Positions 51,527 through 60,943 are shown, counted from the first letter of the stretch. The stretch is 64,000 bases of DNA from Micromonospora_J zhanjiangensis (GCF_042650605.1 NZ_JBHSBN010000005.1:256587-320586), one strand, 5' to 3'. A program made the numbers and translations. The notes: generated from the sequence alone by a model not told the origin.

Positions 51527-51728
51527 ACCACGCCCGCGCCCATTCCGCGGACCGGGCCGACGGCAGCGCCCGGCCGGTCGGGCCACCCACCGTTCGGCTC
51601 GGTGCCAGGACGCCGCGGACGCCGTGCTCGCGCCCGTAGCGAGCCGTCTGGTCCCGGTGTTACCCGACTCGCCGTGCGGAACCCGACCAGGCCGTGCGGA
51701 GGGTCGGGCCGACCGCTAGCGTGTCGGC

Positions 51729-52610
51729 ATGCAAAATCGGCGCACGGGGCTGACGGCCAGTTGGCTGCTGCTGCTGACGGTCCTGCAGGTCCTGGCGTTC
51801 ATCGCCCTGTTGCGGTTCGCCGTCCACACCAGACACGGTCAACTGCTGGACACCATCGCGCTGACCGGCAACAGCATCGGCCAGGACGAGATCGCCGGAC
51901 TGGTCAGCAACGTGCTCAACGCCATGTCGGTGGTCTCACTGGTGGCGGCCATCGCGGTCATCGGTTTCATCGCCCTGGCCCGCCGCCGGGTCGCCCTGGC
52001 GGTGATCGCCACCCTGCTGGTGGCCGGGGCGAACGTCACCGTCCAGGCGCTCAAGTACGTCATCGTGCGGCCGGACCTCGGGGTCGACCCGGAGCGGGCG
52101 GCGGCCGGCAACAGCCTGCCCAGCGGGCACACCGCGATCGCGGCCTCGGTGGCCGCCGCGCTGGTGCTGGTGCTGCCCCCGAAGGCACGGGCCTGGGGCG
52201 CGCTGCTCGGCACCGCGTACACCGCCCTGGCCGGCGTCGCCACCCTGTCGGCCGGCTGGCACCGGCCCAGCGACGCGGTCGCCTCGCTGCTGGTGGTCGG
52301 CGCCTGGACCTCGGTAGCCGGGCTGTTGCTGCTGCGCAGCCAGGGCGACACCGCGCAGGCCGAGCCGCGCGACGCGCATCGGGTGGCCCGGATCGCCCTG
52401 CTGTTGATAGGGATGGCGCTGCTCGGCGTCGCCGCGCTGGCCGTCCACCGGACCAACGCGGTGCTGTCCATCCCGCCCGACGAGCTCAGCCGCAACCGGC
52501 TGCTCGTCGCGTATGGCGGCAGCGCCGCCGGGATCACCGGGGCGGCCAGCGTGATGATGGCCCTGGTGCTGGCCCGGGTGCACCGGGTGGTCCCGGCCAA
52601 CCCCGGCTGA
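51729..52610 (+). CDS. PAP2-family membrane phosphatase
   Basis: A 293-residue integral membrane lipid-phosphate phosphatase. The three PAP2 motifs are visible: KYVIVRPD (Kx6RP-type), SLPSGHTAIA (PSGH) and SAGWHRPSD (SRx5Hx3D-type). About seven spans surround them. Such enzymes dephosphorylate undecaprenyl pyrophosphate or phosphatidic acid on the outer face of the membrane. The ATG at 51729 has no strong ribosome-binding site, so a leaderless message is possible. Converges on the ArsR-type regulator gene. Confidence 0.9.
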   Translation: MQNRRTGLTASWLLLLTVLQVLAFIALLRFAVHTRHGQLLDTIALTGNSIGQDEIAGLVSNVLNAMSVVSLVAAIAVIGFIALARRRVALAVIATLLVAGANVTVQALKYVIVRPDLGVDPERAAAGNSLPSGHTAIAASVAAALVLVLPPKARAWGALLGTAYTALAGVATLSAGWHRPSDAVASLLVVGAWTSVAGLLLLRSQGDTAQAEPRDAHRVARIALLLIGMALLGVAALAVHRTNAVLSIPPDELSRNRLLVAYGGSAAGITGAASVMMALVLARVHRVVPANPG

Positions 52611-52625
52611 GCGCGGCCCGCAGAG

Positions 52626-53423
52626 CTACCCGGTCGGGCCGGCGGGGAGCGGTTGCCCGGTCTCCAGCAGCGTCTTCAGACTGGACAGCAGGGCCGGCCA
52701 GCCCTCGCCGACCAGTTCGAGCACGGTGGCGCCGGGCCGGCCGCCGTCGTGTGTCACGGTCAGCTTGACCGCGTCGCCGACCGGTTCGAGGTCGAAGGTG
52801 ACCGTCGAGCGCGGCTGCCCGGTCAGCGTGGCCCGGGCCGCGGCGTCGAACCCGTTGGTCTCGGCCCACCGCGGCGTGAAGGTGTGCCAGGTGTAGGCGA
52901 GTCGGCGCCCGGGCTCGGCTTCGAGTACCACCTGCTCGGGGTCCTCGATCTTCACTCCGTTCTCCACCCAGACCATCGGCGAGCCGGGCCGCCAGTCCGT
53001 CTCGAAGGCGACCCCCCAGTAACGACGGGTGAAGGCCGGATCGGTCAACGCCTGCCAGAGCCGTTGCGGCGTGGTCCTGATGTAGGTCGTGTAGGTGAAG
53101 AGGTGATTCTCCATCGGTCCCTGCTCCAGAGCGGTCGTGAGGTCGGCGAGGGCGGCGGCCCGCGCGCGGTCGTACCGGGACAGCCAGCGATCGGCGACGG
53201 CGTTGATCGGGGCGGCGTTGAGGAAGTGCAACTTCTCCCGTCCCTGCCAGGCGGTGGTCACCACGCCGGCGGCCTCCAGCACGGCCAGGTGCTTACTGAC
53301 CGACTGGCGGGCCATGGCCAGCCCGGCGCACAGTTCGCGCAGGGTCTGCCCGTTGCGCGCGTTGAGGCTGTCCAGCAACCGGCGCCGGCTCGCGTCGGCC
53401 AACGCCTTGAAGACCTCGTCCAC
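52626..53423 (-). CDS. ArsR-SRPBCC fusion regulator
   Basis: A 265-residue fusion. Residues 1-95 are an ArsR-type winged helix (VDEVFKALADASRRRLLDSL, AMARQSVSKHLAVLEAAGVV); residues 105-255 are an SRPBCC/AHSA1 ligand domain (TTPQRLWQALTDPAFTRRYW, then PMVWVENGVKIEDPEQVVLE, LTVTHDGGRPGA). This fusion is common in actinobacteria and probably couples ligand binding to DNA release. The GTG start at 53423 has GGGGAGG upstream; the frame runs to 53510 but an ATG at 53456 lies inside the operator region. It is probably autoregulated through the paired palindromes at 53449-53491. Confidence 0.85.
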   Translation of the reverse strand: MDEVFKALADASRRRLLDSLNARNGQTLRELCAGLAMARQSVSKHLAVLEAAGVVTTAWQGREKLHFLNAAPINAVADRWLSRYDRARAAALADLTTALEQGPMENHLFTYTTYIRTTPQRLWQALTDPAFTRRYWGVAFETDWRPGSPMVWVENGVKIEDPEQVVLEAEPGRRLAYTWHTFTPRWAETNGFDAAARATLTGQPRSTVTFDLEPVGDAVKLTVTHDGGRPGATVLELVGEGWPALLSSLKTLLETGQPLPAGPTG

Positions 53424-53448
53424 GTCCGCCGCCTCCCCGGCAAGAAAT

Positions 53449-53491
53449 GCAGCCATATGGCTGCATGGACAATATGCAGCCGGTCGGCTGC
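53449..53491. promoter_or_regulatory. duplicated GCAGCC-N4-GGCTGC operator
   Basis: Two copies of the same interrupted palindrome, GCAGCC-ATAT-GGCTGC (53449-53464) and GCAGCC-GGTC-GGCTGC (53476-53491), 27 bp apart centre to centre. The first is the core of a perfect 20-bp palindrome, 53447-53466. They sit just upstream of the ArsR-SRPBCC start. Confidence 0.75.
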
Positions 53492-53667
53492 GTGTCAACC
53501 ACCGACACATCCGGCCACCGGCCGGGCGCCGCTCACCGACAGCGAACGGGCCGAGGTCGACCGGCTCGGCCTGCGTCGGCTCTCCTTCGGGTCATGAATC
53601 CCGGTCCGGGCGTACCCCCGGACGGGCCCCGGCCGCACGCGACCGTTCGGCGGGGGTCGACCGCGGA

Positions 53668-54522
53668 TCAGGTCCGGTCGCGCAGATGCGTCAGCACCAC
53701 CGGGTCGATCCGGCCCGGCACCAGTCGTTCCTCCAGGTTCTCCACGCCGGCCCAGGACGCCATCGCGGCATCCAGGGCGTCCGCCCGGAGCGGATTGTCG
53801 GTTCGGACCGGGTGACCCACGGCGGCCAGCCGGGCGGCCACCTCGGTCGCCAGCTCACCGGTCAGGTCGAGCAGCGTGTCCGGATCCGGCTTTCCGAACA
53901 GCAGCGCGTGCATGTCCAGCAGTCGGGTCAACTCGCCGACCGGATCCGGATGATCGTCGACCCGCAGGTCCACCAGCACGTCGCTGCTGCCGCCGTACCC
54001 GCCACCCCGGGCGACGACCAGCAGCGCGGCGCTCTGCCGGCCGCGCCGGTCGCCGCCGGCCCGGTCACCGGCGGACAGCGCGGCCACCAGCCGAGCCGGA
54101 AATGCCGGCCCACCCGCACCGGTCAGCCACGCATCCCGCATCGCGTCCACCACCTGCGGCCCGACCAGGATGTTGCCCTGGGCGGCCCAGCCCGCGCCGG
54201 CCTGTCCGCCGGCCCAGTCGTGGCAGGCCGGGCCGGTGAAGGTGGCGCCGTTCCCGTCGGCGCCCACCACCCCGAGCTGCCGTTGCGGCCGCCCGTCGTC
54301 GGCCGCGGTCAGGGCCGCGACCACGCCGGCCGCCGACACTCCGGTACGCAGCAACGCCAGTCCTTGCGGCCGGTAGGCCAGGTTCGCGTACGCCTGGGTG
54401 GCCAGCGCGCCGACCTCGGCCTCGGCGGCCGGCACCGCCGCGCCGACGGCGAGGAACTTGCTGGCCACGGCCACCCCGTGCAGCCGGCCGTCGTCGGACC
54501 GGGCGACGATCGAAAAGGTCAC
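53668..54522 (-). CDS. DUF1028-family protein
   Basis: A 284-residue protein of DUF1028, an Ntn-hydrolase-like group. The family start is clear: TFSIVARSDDGRLHGVAVAS, then KFLAVGAAVPAAEAEVGALA, TQAYANLAYRPQGLALLRTG and the AAQGNILVGPQVVDAM block. The C-terminus is a predicted peptidoglycan-binding-like helical part. No signal peptide. The start at GTG 54522 would make the catalytic residue an early Ser if a Met is removed. The function is unknown. It is divergent from the LLM/SDR pair. Confidence 0.85.
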   Translation of the reverse strand: MTFSIVARSDDGRLHGVAVASKFLAVGAAVPAAEAEVGALATQAYANLAYRPQGLALLRTGVSAAGVVAALTAADDGRPQRQLGVVGADGNGATFTGPACHDWAGGQAGAGWAAQGNILVGPQVVDAMRDAWLTGAGGPAFPARLVAALSAGDRAGGDRRGRQSAALLVVARGGGYGGSSDVLVDLRVDDHPDPVGELTRLLDMHALLFGKPDPDTLLDLTGELATEVAARLAAVGHPVRTDNPLRADALDAAMASWAGVENLEERLVPGRIDPVVLTHLRDRT

Positions 54523-54645
54523 CGACCCAGGTTATCCACCGATCGCCGGACCGGGAGGATCGCGCCGGGTCCGGACCGGCGGAAGCACTCCTTTTCAAAG
54601 TGCCTGCCTTGCCTACCGGTCGGGGCAGCGGGCACGATCAGCCGG

Positions 54646-55638
54646 ATGACGACACGTTGGGGCATGACCGTGCCGCTGGGCGAGGTCCCGCTCGCCGACC
54701 ACGCCGGTGTCTACGCGGCGCTCGCCGGCGCCGGCTTCACCGACGTCTGGTCGGCCGAGGTGGCCGGCACCGACGCGTTCACCCCGCTGGCGTTGGCCGC
54801 CGCCTGGCAGCCGGACCTGCGCCTCGGCACGGCCGTGACGCCGGTGTTCACCCGAGGACCCGGCCTGCTGGCGATGAGTGCCGCCGCCCTGGCCGAGGCG
54901 GCACCGGGCCGGTTCGCCCTCGGCATCGGAGCCTCCTCGCCGGTGCTGGTACGGGACTGGAACGGCACGCCGTTCAGCGAGCCGTTCCGGCGTACCCGGG
55001 ACGTGTTGCGGTTCCTCAAGCCGGCGCTGCGCGGCGAGACCGTGGACGGGGAGTACGACACCTTCACGGTCCGCCGGTTCCGGCTGGAACGGCCACCGGC
55101 CGTACCGCCGCCGGTGCTGCTGGCCGCCCTGCGGCCGGGCATGCTTCGGTTGGCCGCGGCCGAGGCGGACGGGACGATCCTCAACTGGCTGGCCGCCGAC
55201 GACGTGCCCCGCGTGCTGGCCGAACTGTCCGGGCACCCGGACGACTTCGAGATCGTCGCCCGGATCTTCGTCTGCCCGACCGGGGACGCCGCCCACGCCC
55301 GCGCCCTGGGCCGGCGACTGATCAGCAGCTACCTGACCGTGCCGGCGTACGCGGCATTCCACCGCTGGTTGGGTCGCGAGCCGCAGCTCGGTCCGATGTG
55401 GCGGGCCTGGGCGGCCGGCGACCGGCGCGGCGCCGCCGCCGCCGTGCCGGACGACCTGATCGACCGGTTGGTGCTGCACGGCTCGCCGGACGAGTGCCGC
55501 GCGCAGGTCCGCCGCTACGTCGACGCCGGTGTGCGTACCCCCGTGCTGGCCCTGCTGCCGACGCCGGAGCTGGCCGGCGGCGGTGCGGCGGCACTGGCCG
55601 AGACCATCACCGGACTCGGCCCCGGGGGCGGGCGGTGA
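54646..55638 (+). CDS. LLM-class F420/flavin-dependent oxidoreductase
   Basis: A 330-residue TIM-barrel oxidoreductase of the luciferase-like (F420-dependent) group. Signatures are WGMTVPLGEVPLADHAGVYA, SAEVAGTDAFTPLALAAAWQ, LRLGTAVTPVFTRGPGLLAM and RFALGIGASSPVLVRDWNG. Actinobacteria use such enzymes with F420 in catabolism and secondary metabolism. I start at ATG 54646; the frame runs far upstream but over unrelated DNA. It overlaps the SDR gene by four bases (GTGA), so both are translated together and may act in one pathway. Confidence 0.88.
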   Translation: MTTRWGMTVPLGEVPLADHAGVYAALAGAGFTDVWSAEVAGTDAFTPLALAAAWQPDLRLGTAVTPVFTRGPGLLAMSAAALAEAAPGRFALGIGASSPVLVRDWNGTPFSEPFRRTRDVLRFLKPALRGETVDGEYDTFTVRRFRLERPPAVPPPVLLAALRPGMLRLAAAEADGTILNWLAADDVPRVLAELSGHPDDFEIVARIFVCPTGDAAHARALGRRLISSYLTVPAYAAFHRWLGREPQLGPMWRAWAAGDRRGAAAAVPDDLIDRLVLHGSPDECRAQVRRYVDAGVRTPVLALLPTPELAGGGAAALAETITGLGPGGGR

Positions 55639-56426
55639 GACTCGCCGACCGGGTGGCCGTGGTGACCGGGGGAGCGGGCGGCATCGGCGCGGCGCTGGCC
55701 CGCCGGTTCGCCGCCGAGGGTGCCGCCGCCGTGGTGGTGGCCGACCTGGACGCCGACGCCGCGACCGCGGTGGCCGCCGGCATCGGCCCGGCCGCGCTCG
55801 GCCTGCCGGTCGACGTCACCGACGAGCGCCAGGTCCGCGAGCTGGTCGGCGAGGTCGAACGGCGGTACGGCCGGATCGACCTGTTCTGCGCCAACGCCGG
55901 TGTCACCAGCGGCGCCGGGATCGAGGCTCCGGACGCCGCCTGGCAGCGGGCCTGGTCGGTGAACGTGCTCGGGCACGTGTACGCGGCCCGGGCCGTGCTG
56001 CCCGGGATGCTGGCCCGCGGCGAGGGCTACCTGGTCAACACCTGCTCCGCGGCCGGCCTGTTGACCGCGGTCGGCGACGCCCCGTACACGGCGACCAAGC
56101 ACGCGGCGGTGGGCCTGGCCGAGTGGCTGGCGGTCACCTACCGGGACGCCGGGATCCGGGTCAGCGCGCTCTGCCCGCAGGGGGTCCGGACGCCGATGCT
56201 CACCGACGGCATCGCCGCCGGTCACGTCGGCGCGCTGGTCACCGCGGCGTCCGGACCGGTGCTGACGCCGGAGGCGGTGGCCGACGCGGTGGTCGAGGGA
56301 CTGGCCGAGGAGCGGTTCCTGATCCTGCCGCATCCCGAGGTCGCCGACTACGTCCGGCGCAAGGCGGCCGAGCCGGACGGGTGGCTGGCCGCGATGCGGT
56401 CGATGGTGGCCCGGCTGCGCCGCTGA
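55635..56426 (+). CDS. short-chain dehydrogenase/reductase
   Basis: A 263-residue classical SDR. The cofactor motif is VVTGGAGGIGAALARRFA, the NNAG-type strand appears as LFCANAGVTSGAG, and the catalytic Ser-Tyr-Lys are in NTCSAAGLLTAVGDAPYTATKHAA (Ser, then YxxxK). It probably oxidises or reduces an alcohol or ketone with NAD(P). The GTG start is coupled to the LLM oxidoreductase stop. No substrate can be told. Confidence 0.9.
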   Translation: MRLADRVAVVTGGAGGIGAALARRFAAEGAAAVVVADLDADAATAVAAGIGPAALGLPVDVTDERQVRELVGEVERRYGRIDLFCANAGVTSGAGIEAPDAAWQRAWSVNVLGHVYAARAVLPGMLARGEGYLVNTCSAAGLLTAVGDAPYTATKHAAVGLAEWLAVTYRDAGIRVSALCPQGVRTPMLTDGIAAGHVGALVTAASGPVLTPEAVADAVVEGLAEERFLILPHPEVADYVRRKAAEPDGWLAAMRSMVARLRR

Positions 56427-56492
56427 CCGCGTCGGGCCGATCGGCGCAGCCGGGTGTGGTCGGGGGTGGCCGGGTGTGGTCGCGTGTGGCCG

Positions 56493-57701
56493 TCACCCGC
56501 CGAGGGTCGCCAGCTCGGAGACGACGATGTTCGACAGGGTACGGCCGTCGCGGCGGACCTGCCGCAGGTACCACTTCTGGATCGGGGCGTGGGTGTCCTT
56601 GGCGAACTGCCACGGCCCCCGTGGGCTGCTGAGCTGCCCGAGTCCGGCGATCGCGGCGTTGATCTCCTGCGGGGTGGGGTTGACGCCGGCCGCGGCGATC
56701 GCCCGGTCCAGCACCGCCGCGGCGTCGTACGACGCCATCACGATCGAGGTCGGTACCCGGCCCGGGTAGGCCGCGTTCCAGGCGGCGACGAATTCCCGGT
56801 TGGCCGCGTTGTCGAGGTCGGGCGAGTAGTTGAGCGCGTTGTAGATGCCGGCCGCCGCGTCCCCCTGGGTGGCCAGGCTGCCCGGCTCGGTGACGAACCC
56901 GGAAGCGTAGATCGGCAGGCCGGCCACCTCCGACTTGGCGTACTGCTGCACGAAGTAGATGGCGTTCTGCGCGTCGAAGAAGCAGAAGATGGCGTCCGCG
57001 CCGGAGTCGGCGATCGCCTTCAGGTACGGCCGGTAGTCGGTGGTGTTCGGGAAGGGCGCGAAGACGGCCCTGCCGCCGGGATTGGCCAGCTTGCCGCCGA
57101 GCCGGGTGAAGGTCTCGACGAAGCCGCGTACCTCGTCCCGGCCGCTCTGGAAGTCCGGCCCGATGGCGTACACCGTGCCCTTGACCTTCTGCCGGACGAA
57201 CGGCGCCATCGCTATCCCCGGTTCGACGGAGAGCAGATTGGTGTGCCAGACGTACGACACGTCGCTCAGCTCCGGTCGCCCCAACGCGCCGACCAGCGGC
57301 ACCTTGTGCTGGTTGACCAGCGGCAGGACGGCGGTGACGTCACCGCCGTTGATGATGCCGGTGAGCGCCGAGACGCGGTCCTGTTCCAGCAGCTTGGTGG
57401 CGGACGCGACGCTCACCGAACTCTGGTAGCCCTCGTCCTCGACGATCAGCTGGGCCGGGTGGCCGCCCAACTGGCCGCCGTGGGTGTCCAGGTAGAGCTG
57501 GAAGCCGTCGCGCAGCTCGTAGCCGGGCGCCTGGAGGGGACCGGCCGTGTTGGCGATCATCCCGATCCGGATGGGCTGCGGCTGGGCGGCCGGGGTGCTG
57601 TCACAGCCGGCGGCGGCCACCGCCAGCACGCCGGTGACGACGGCCGCGAACGGGCGCCGGAGGCGGGGTGGCGCGAACCGGGGGAGTCGCACCGCGATCA
57701 C
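56493..57701 (-). CDS. LivK/amino-acid-type solute-binding lipoprotein in a Cvn operon
   Basis: A 402-residue exported lipoprotein. The N-terminus has a basic start, a hydrophobic core (FAAVVTGVLAVAA) and a lipobox ending AAGC (Cys33). The body is a periplasmic-binding-protein type I fold of the branched-chain amino-acid/urea group: IRIGMIANTAGPLQAPGYEL, IINGGDVTAVLPLVNQHKVP, YAIGPDFQSGRDEVRGFVE, IVMASYDAAAVLDRAIAAAG. No permease or ATPase gene is adjacent. Instead the GTG start overlaps the stop of the roadblock gene (GTGA), so it is translated together with the CvnA/CvnB pair. This suggests it is a ligand sensor for that pair and not a transporter part. Confidence 0.82.
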   Translation of the reverse strand: MIAVRLPRFAPPRLRRPFAAVVTGVLAVAAAGCDSTPAAQPQPIRIGMIANTAGPLQAPGYELRDGFQLYLDTHGGQLGGHPAQLIVEDEGYQSSVSVASATKLLEQDRVSALTGIINGGDVTAVLPLVNQHKVPLVGALGRPELSDVSYVWHTNLLSVEPGIAMAPFVRQKVKGTVYAIGPDFQSGRDEVRGFVETFTRLGGKLANPGGRAVFAPFPNTTDYRPYLKAIADSGADAIFCFFDAQNAIYFVQQYAKSEVAGLPIYASGFVTEPGSLATQGDAAAGIYNALNYSPDLDNAANREFVAAWNAAYPGRVPTSIVMASYDAAAVLDRAIAAAGVNPTPQEINAAIAGLGQLSSPRGPWQFAKDTHAPIQKWYLRQVRRDGRTLSNIVVSELATLGG

Positions 57702-58102
57702 AGCTGCCGCAGCAGCTCGGACCGCACGGCCGGGGTGAGGACCTCGCCCATCCGGTTCGCCAGGTCGGTCATCTCGTACGAGACCTGACCCACGTCGCAC
57801 GTCGGTGAGGCGAGCACGAGCAGCGACGCCCCCTCGCTGAACGCCATGCAGAACATGAACCCACCGTCCATCTGCGTCACGTTGGAGATCACCCCGCCGG
57901 CCTGGAAGAACCGGGCCGCCCCGGTGAGCAGGGAGATCAGGCCACTGCCGGTGGCGGCGAGCTGGTCGGCCCGGTCCCGGGGCAGATTGTCGTTGTGCGC
58001 CAGCACCAGACCGTCGGTGGAGATGGCGAGGCCGTGGCTGACCTGCGAGGTGTTCTGGACGAAGTTCTGCAAAAGCCAGCTGAGGTCGTTCGGGGTTGTC
58101 AC
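57698..58102 (-). CDS. CvnB-type roadblock/LC7 domain protein
   Basis: A 134-residue roadblock/LC7 protein: LSWLLQNFVQNTSQVSHGLA, STDGLVLAHNDNLPRDRADQ and SPTCDVGQVSYEMTDLANRM are typical CvnB pieces. A Cys in PTCDVG stands where the other copy in this window has ADADVG. It lies 43 bases after the kinase gene and overlaps the lipoprotein gene by four bases. A CvnD-type GTPase partner is absent here. Confidence 0.88.
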   Translation of the reverse strand: MTTPNDLSWLLQNFVQNTSQVSHGLAISTDGLVLAHNDNLPRDRADQLAATGSGLISLLTGAARFFQAGGVISNVTQMDGGFMFCMAFSEGASLLVLASPTCDVGQVSYEMTDLANRMGEVLTPAVRSELLRQL

Positions 58103-58145
58103 GGTGGAACTCCTGTGGGAGGGAAGGGGTAGGGCTGAGTGAGGT

Positions 58146-60623
58146 TCAGGAGGAGGCGGGGGCGCGATGCCCGGCCACGCCCCTGGCGTAGGCCGACATG
58201 GCCGCCGACACCGCGCCGGGGTCGAGCTTGCGCGGCTCGTTGCGGGGCTTCGGGGCGGTGGGGAGCAGGTGCGGCTGCGGCTGCCGGCGCGGCAGCCCGA
58301 CCTCGGTGGTCACCGTCTTCGTCACGGTGGCCCAGCGCTCGCCCTCGTCGGTCGGCCAGGTGACGGTGACCGAATCGCCGTCCAGCGCGGTCTTGAACCA
58401 GCCGTTCACCGTGGCCTGGCCCGATCCGATGGTCGCCGGTTCCGGCGCCGGCTGGAACAGCGGCGCGGGCGCGGTGGCGCGGGCGGGTGCCGGAGCGGAG
58501 CGGGCGGGTACCGCCACCGCCGTCCCGGTGCCGCCCGCACCCGCCGACACGGCGACCATCGGCCCGCGAGCGGGGCCGGGCGGCGGGCCGCCGGTGCCGG
58601 TCCCGGCCACCGCGACCCGGCGGCCACCGTCGACCGGCGGTCCGGCCGGCCGGTTCCCGGGCTCGGGGCGCTGGACCGCCTGCCGCAGGGCGACCGACGG
58701 CGGCATGGCGACCTCGGCCACCGTGCCGCGCGGGTCGCCGGGGCGCAGCTCGACCCGCGCGCCGTGCCGGGCGGCGAGCCGGGCGACCACACTCAGGCCC
58801 ATCGCCCGTACGCCGGTCGCGTCGATCGCGGCCGGACCGGCGGACAACTGGGCGTTGAGCTGGTCGCACCGCTGCAGGGAGAGCCCGACGCCCTGGTCCA
58901 CCACCTGGACGACGACCCGGTCGGCGAGCGCGTGCCCGGTGACCAGCACCTCGGTCTCCGGCGGAGAGTAGGCGGTCGCGTTGTCCAGCAGCTCGGCGAG
59001 CAGGTGGACGATCTCGTCCACCACCGCACCGGCGATGTGCAGCTCCGGGTCGATGTCCCCGATCCGGACCCGGGTGTACTGCTCGATCTGGGACAGTGCC
59101 GCCTGGATCACGTTGTCCAGGGGAACGGCCGCGTGGCGTACCCGGGAGATGCCGGACCCGCCCAGGATCAGCAGGCTCTGGTTGATCCGGGCCATCCGGG
59201 TGGCCAGGTGGTCCAGTTGGTAGAGCTGCTGCAGCCGCTCGGGGTTGGCCTCGTCCCGCTCGACCAGGTCGACCTGCGCCAGGATCGCGTCGACCAGGCG
59301 CTGCTCCCGGCGGGACAGGTGGACGAAGATCTGCGCGACGTTGGCCCGCATGACCGCCTGCTCACCGGCGATCCGTACCGCTTCCCGGTGCAGCGCCCGG
59401 GCCGCGGTCGCCACCTTGGCGATCTCGTCGGTGCCGGTGATCGGGAACTCCGCCGCCGACCGGTCGGCCACCTCCTCCGGTCGTACGGTGCCCGGCGGGG
59501 CCTCGTCCAGTTGCCGGACCACGACCGGCAACCGGTCGTACGCCACGGTGGTCACCGTGTCCTGCAGGGCGCGCAGCCGCCGGGTGATCCGTCGGGCCAC
59601 CACACCGGTGAGGACGGCGGTGAGCAGCAGGACCAGCAGCGTTCCGAGGACCTGGAGCAGCGCGTCGCGCAGCCGCTGCCCCCGCTCGGCGTCCACCGCG
59701 TCGGCCACCGCGTCGTCCACCGCGCTCTGCAGCGCGAACATGGCGCTGATCCAGCCGTCGGTGGCCTCGACCCAGGCTCTCGCGTCGACCGTGAGCAGAT
59801 CGCCCGGAAGCGTCCGTCCCACCGCGCTCTGCAGCCGCTGCGCGGTGATCACCTTCGGGTCCGTCCCGATCAGCTCCCAGCGCGCGGCCCACGCCGGATC
59901 GACCAGGTTCGTGAAGGCGTTGCTGGCCTCGGCGAAGCGGGCCTGGGCACCGGCGCTCTCCTGCTGTCCCGCCTGGGTCAGCTCGCCGCCGGCCAGGTTG
60001 CGCAGCACGATGATCTGGAGCTGGCCGATCGCCTCGCCCGCCTCGGACACCGCCGCCGCCGCGCGGATCTCGTCGACGACCCGGTTCGAGGTGTCGGTGG
60101 CCACCGACTGCCGAAAGGCGAGTAGGTCGGCGATGAGGATCCGGTAGCTGAAGGCGATCGCGGAGAGCGACGCGCGCGGGCTGGAGCGGACCTGCTCCCG
60201 GACCGCGGTCAGCGCGCTCAGGTCGGCGTCGACCCGTCGCAGGACGGGCGGCTCGCCCGTCACCTGCGCCCGTCGCCGCTGGAACTCGGCGATGGCGGCA
60301 TCCGTGGCTCGCACCTGCCCGTCGAAGGCGCCGGCGACCTGACCGACGTCGGTCAACTGGACGGCGGCGATCACCCGTTCGGTCTGCAGGGCGCGGGTCA
60401 CCACGCCCGCCTGGGCGGAGAGGTTCACCAGGCTGTGCACACTGTCCGCGCTGGACACCTGGCGGATCGAGGACTGTAGGGCCAGTCCGGCGAATCCGAT
60501 GACGGCGATCAGCGGTACGGCGACCACGAACTGCAGTAAGCGGACGATGCCGCCGCGTGTCAGCCAGTCCATGGGTGTCCTGGCGTGGGTGCGCACCGCG
60601 TTCGCCGTTGCGGCCTGTGTCAC
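58146..60623 (-). CDS. CvnA-type membrane histidine kinase-like protein
   Basis: An 825-residue kinase-like sensor. A span near residues 32-50 (LLQFVVAVPLIAVIGFAGLA) is followed by a helical nitrate/nitrite-sensor-like extracytoplasmic domain to about residue 325, a second span (VLGTLLVLLLTAVLTGVVAR), a HAMP-like region, the His-box variant YQLDHLATRM (near 470), and an ATPase domain (LLDNATAYSPPETEVLV, VVDQGVGLSLQR). A Pro/Ala-rich tail links to a C-terminal conserved motif. Start is GTG 60623; ATG 60572 is a reasonable alternative. It heads a three-gene unit with cvnB and a solute-binding lipoprotein. Confidence 0.85.
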   Translation of the reverse strand: MTQAATANAVRTHARTPMDWLTRGGIVRLLQFVVAVPLIAVIGFAGLALQSSIRQVSSADSVHSLVNLSAQAGVVTRALQTERVIAAVQLTDVGQVAGAFDGQVRATDAAIAEFQRRRAQVTGEPPVLRRVDADLSALTAVREQVRSSPRASLSAIAFSYRILIADLLAFRQSVATDTSNRVVDEIRAAAAVSEAGEAIGQLQIIVLRNLAGGELTQAGQQESAGAQARFAEASNAFTNLVDPAWAARWELIGTDPKVITAQRLQSAVGRTLPGDLLTVDARAWVEATDGWISAMFALQSAVDDAVADAVDAERGQRLRDALLQVLGTLLVLLLTAVLTGVVARRITRRLRALQDTVTTVAYDRLPVVVRQLDEAPPGTVRPEEVADRSAAEFPITGTDEIAKVATAARALHREAVRIAGEQAVMRANVAQIFVHLSRREQRLVDAILAQVDLVERDEANPERLQQLYQLDHLATRMARINQSLLILGGSGISRVRHAAVPLDNVIQAALSQIEQYTRVRIGDIDPELHIAGAVVDEIVHLLAELLDNATAYSPPETEVLVTGHALADRVVVQVVDQGVGLSLQRCDQLNAQLSAGPAAIDATGVRAMGLSVVARLAARHGARVELRPGDPRGTVAEVAMPPSVALRQAVQRPEPGNRPAGPPVDGGRRVAVAGTGTGGPPPGPARGPMVAVSAGAGGTGTAVAVPARSAPAPARATAPAPLFQPAPEPATIGSGQATVNGWFKTALDGDSVTVTWPTDEGERWATVTKTVTTEVGLPRRQPQPHLLPTAPKPRNEPRKLDPGAVSAAMSAYARGVAGHRAPASS

Positions 60624-60943
60624 GGCGTAACCCGCTCCTCTCCCTTACCGACGGTGCCGCACCAGGGGGCTGAGCGGCGAATACATCAGGACTGTGTTGT
60701 GGCTCACAGGTAAGACGTATTCCTACCACGAGAGATGAGCGCCGTACCAGAACGTTGCTGAACGAATACTCATTTCTTGACGACTCGGACCAGGGCCGGA
60801 ACGCATGGGGGAGGAAGCGGCGGACCGTTCGGGCGGTACGCCGGCCGTGTGGGTCTTCCTCAGTCCGTTTCGGACTGATAAGGTGCGCCGCCGCGAGCCT
60901 CCTCGAACCGCGGCGCCCACGCGGCGCCGTCCGTTCGACGGTA

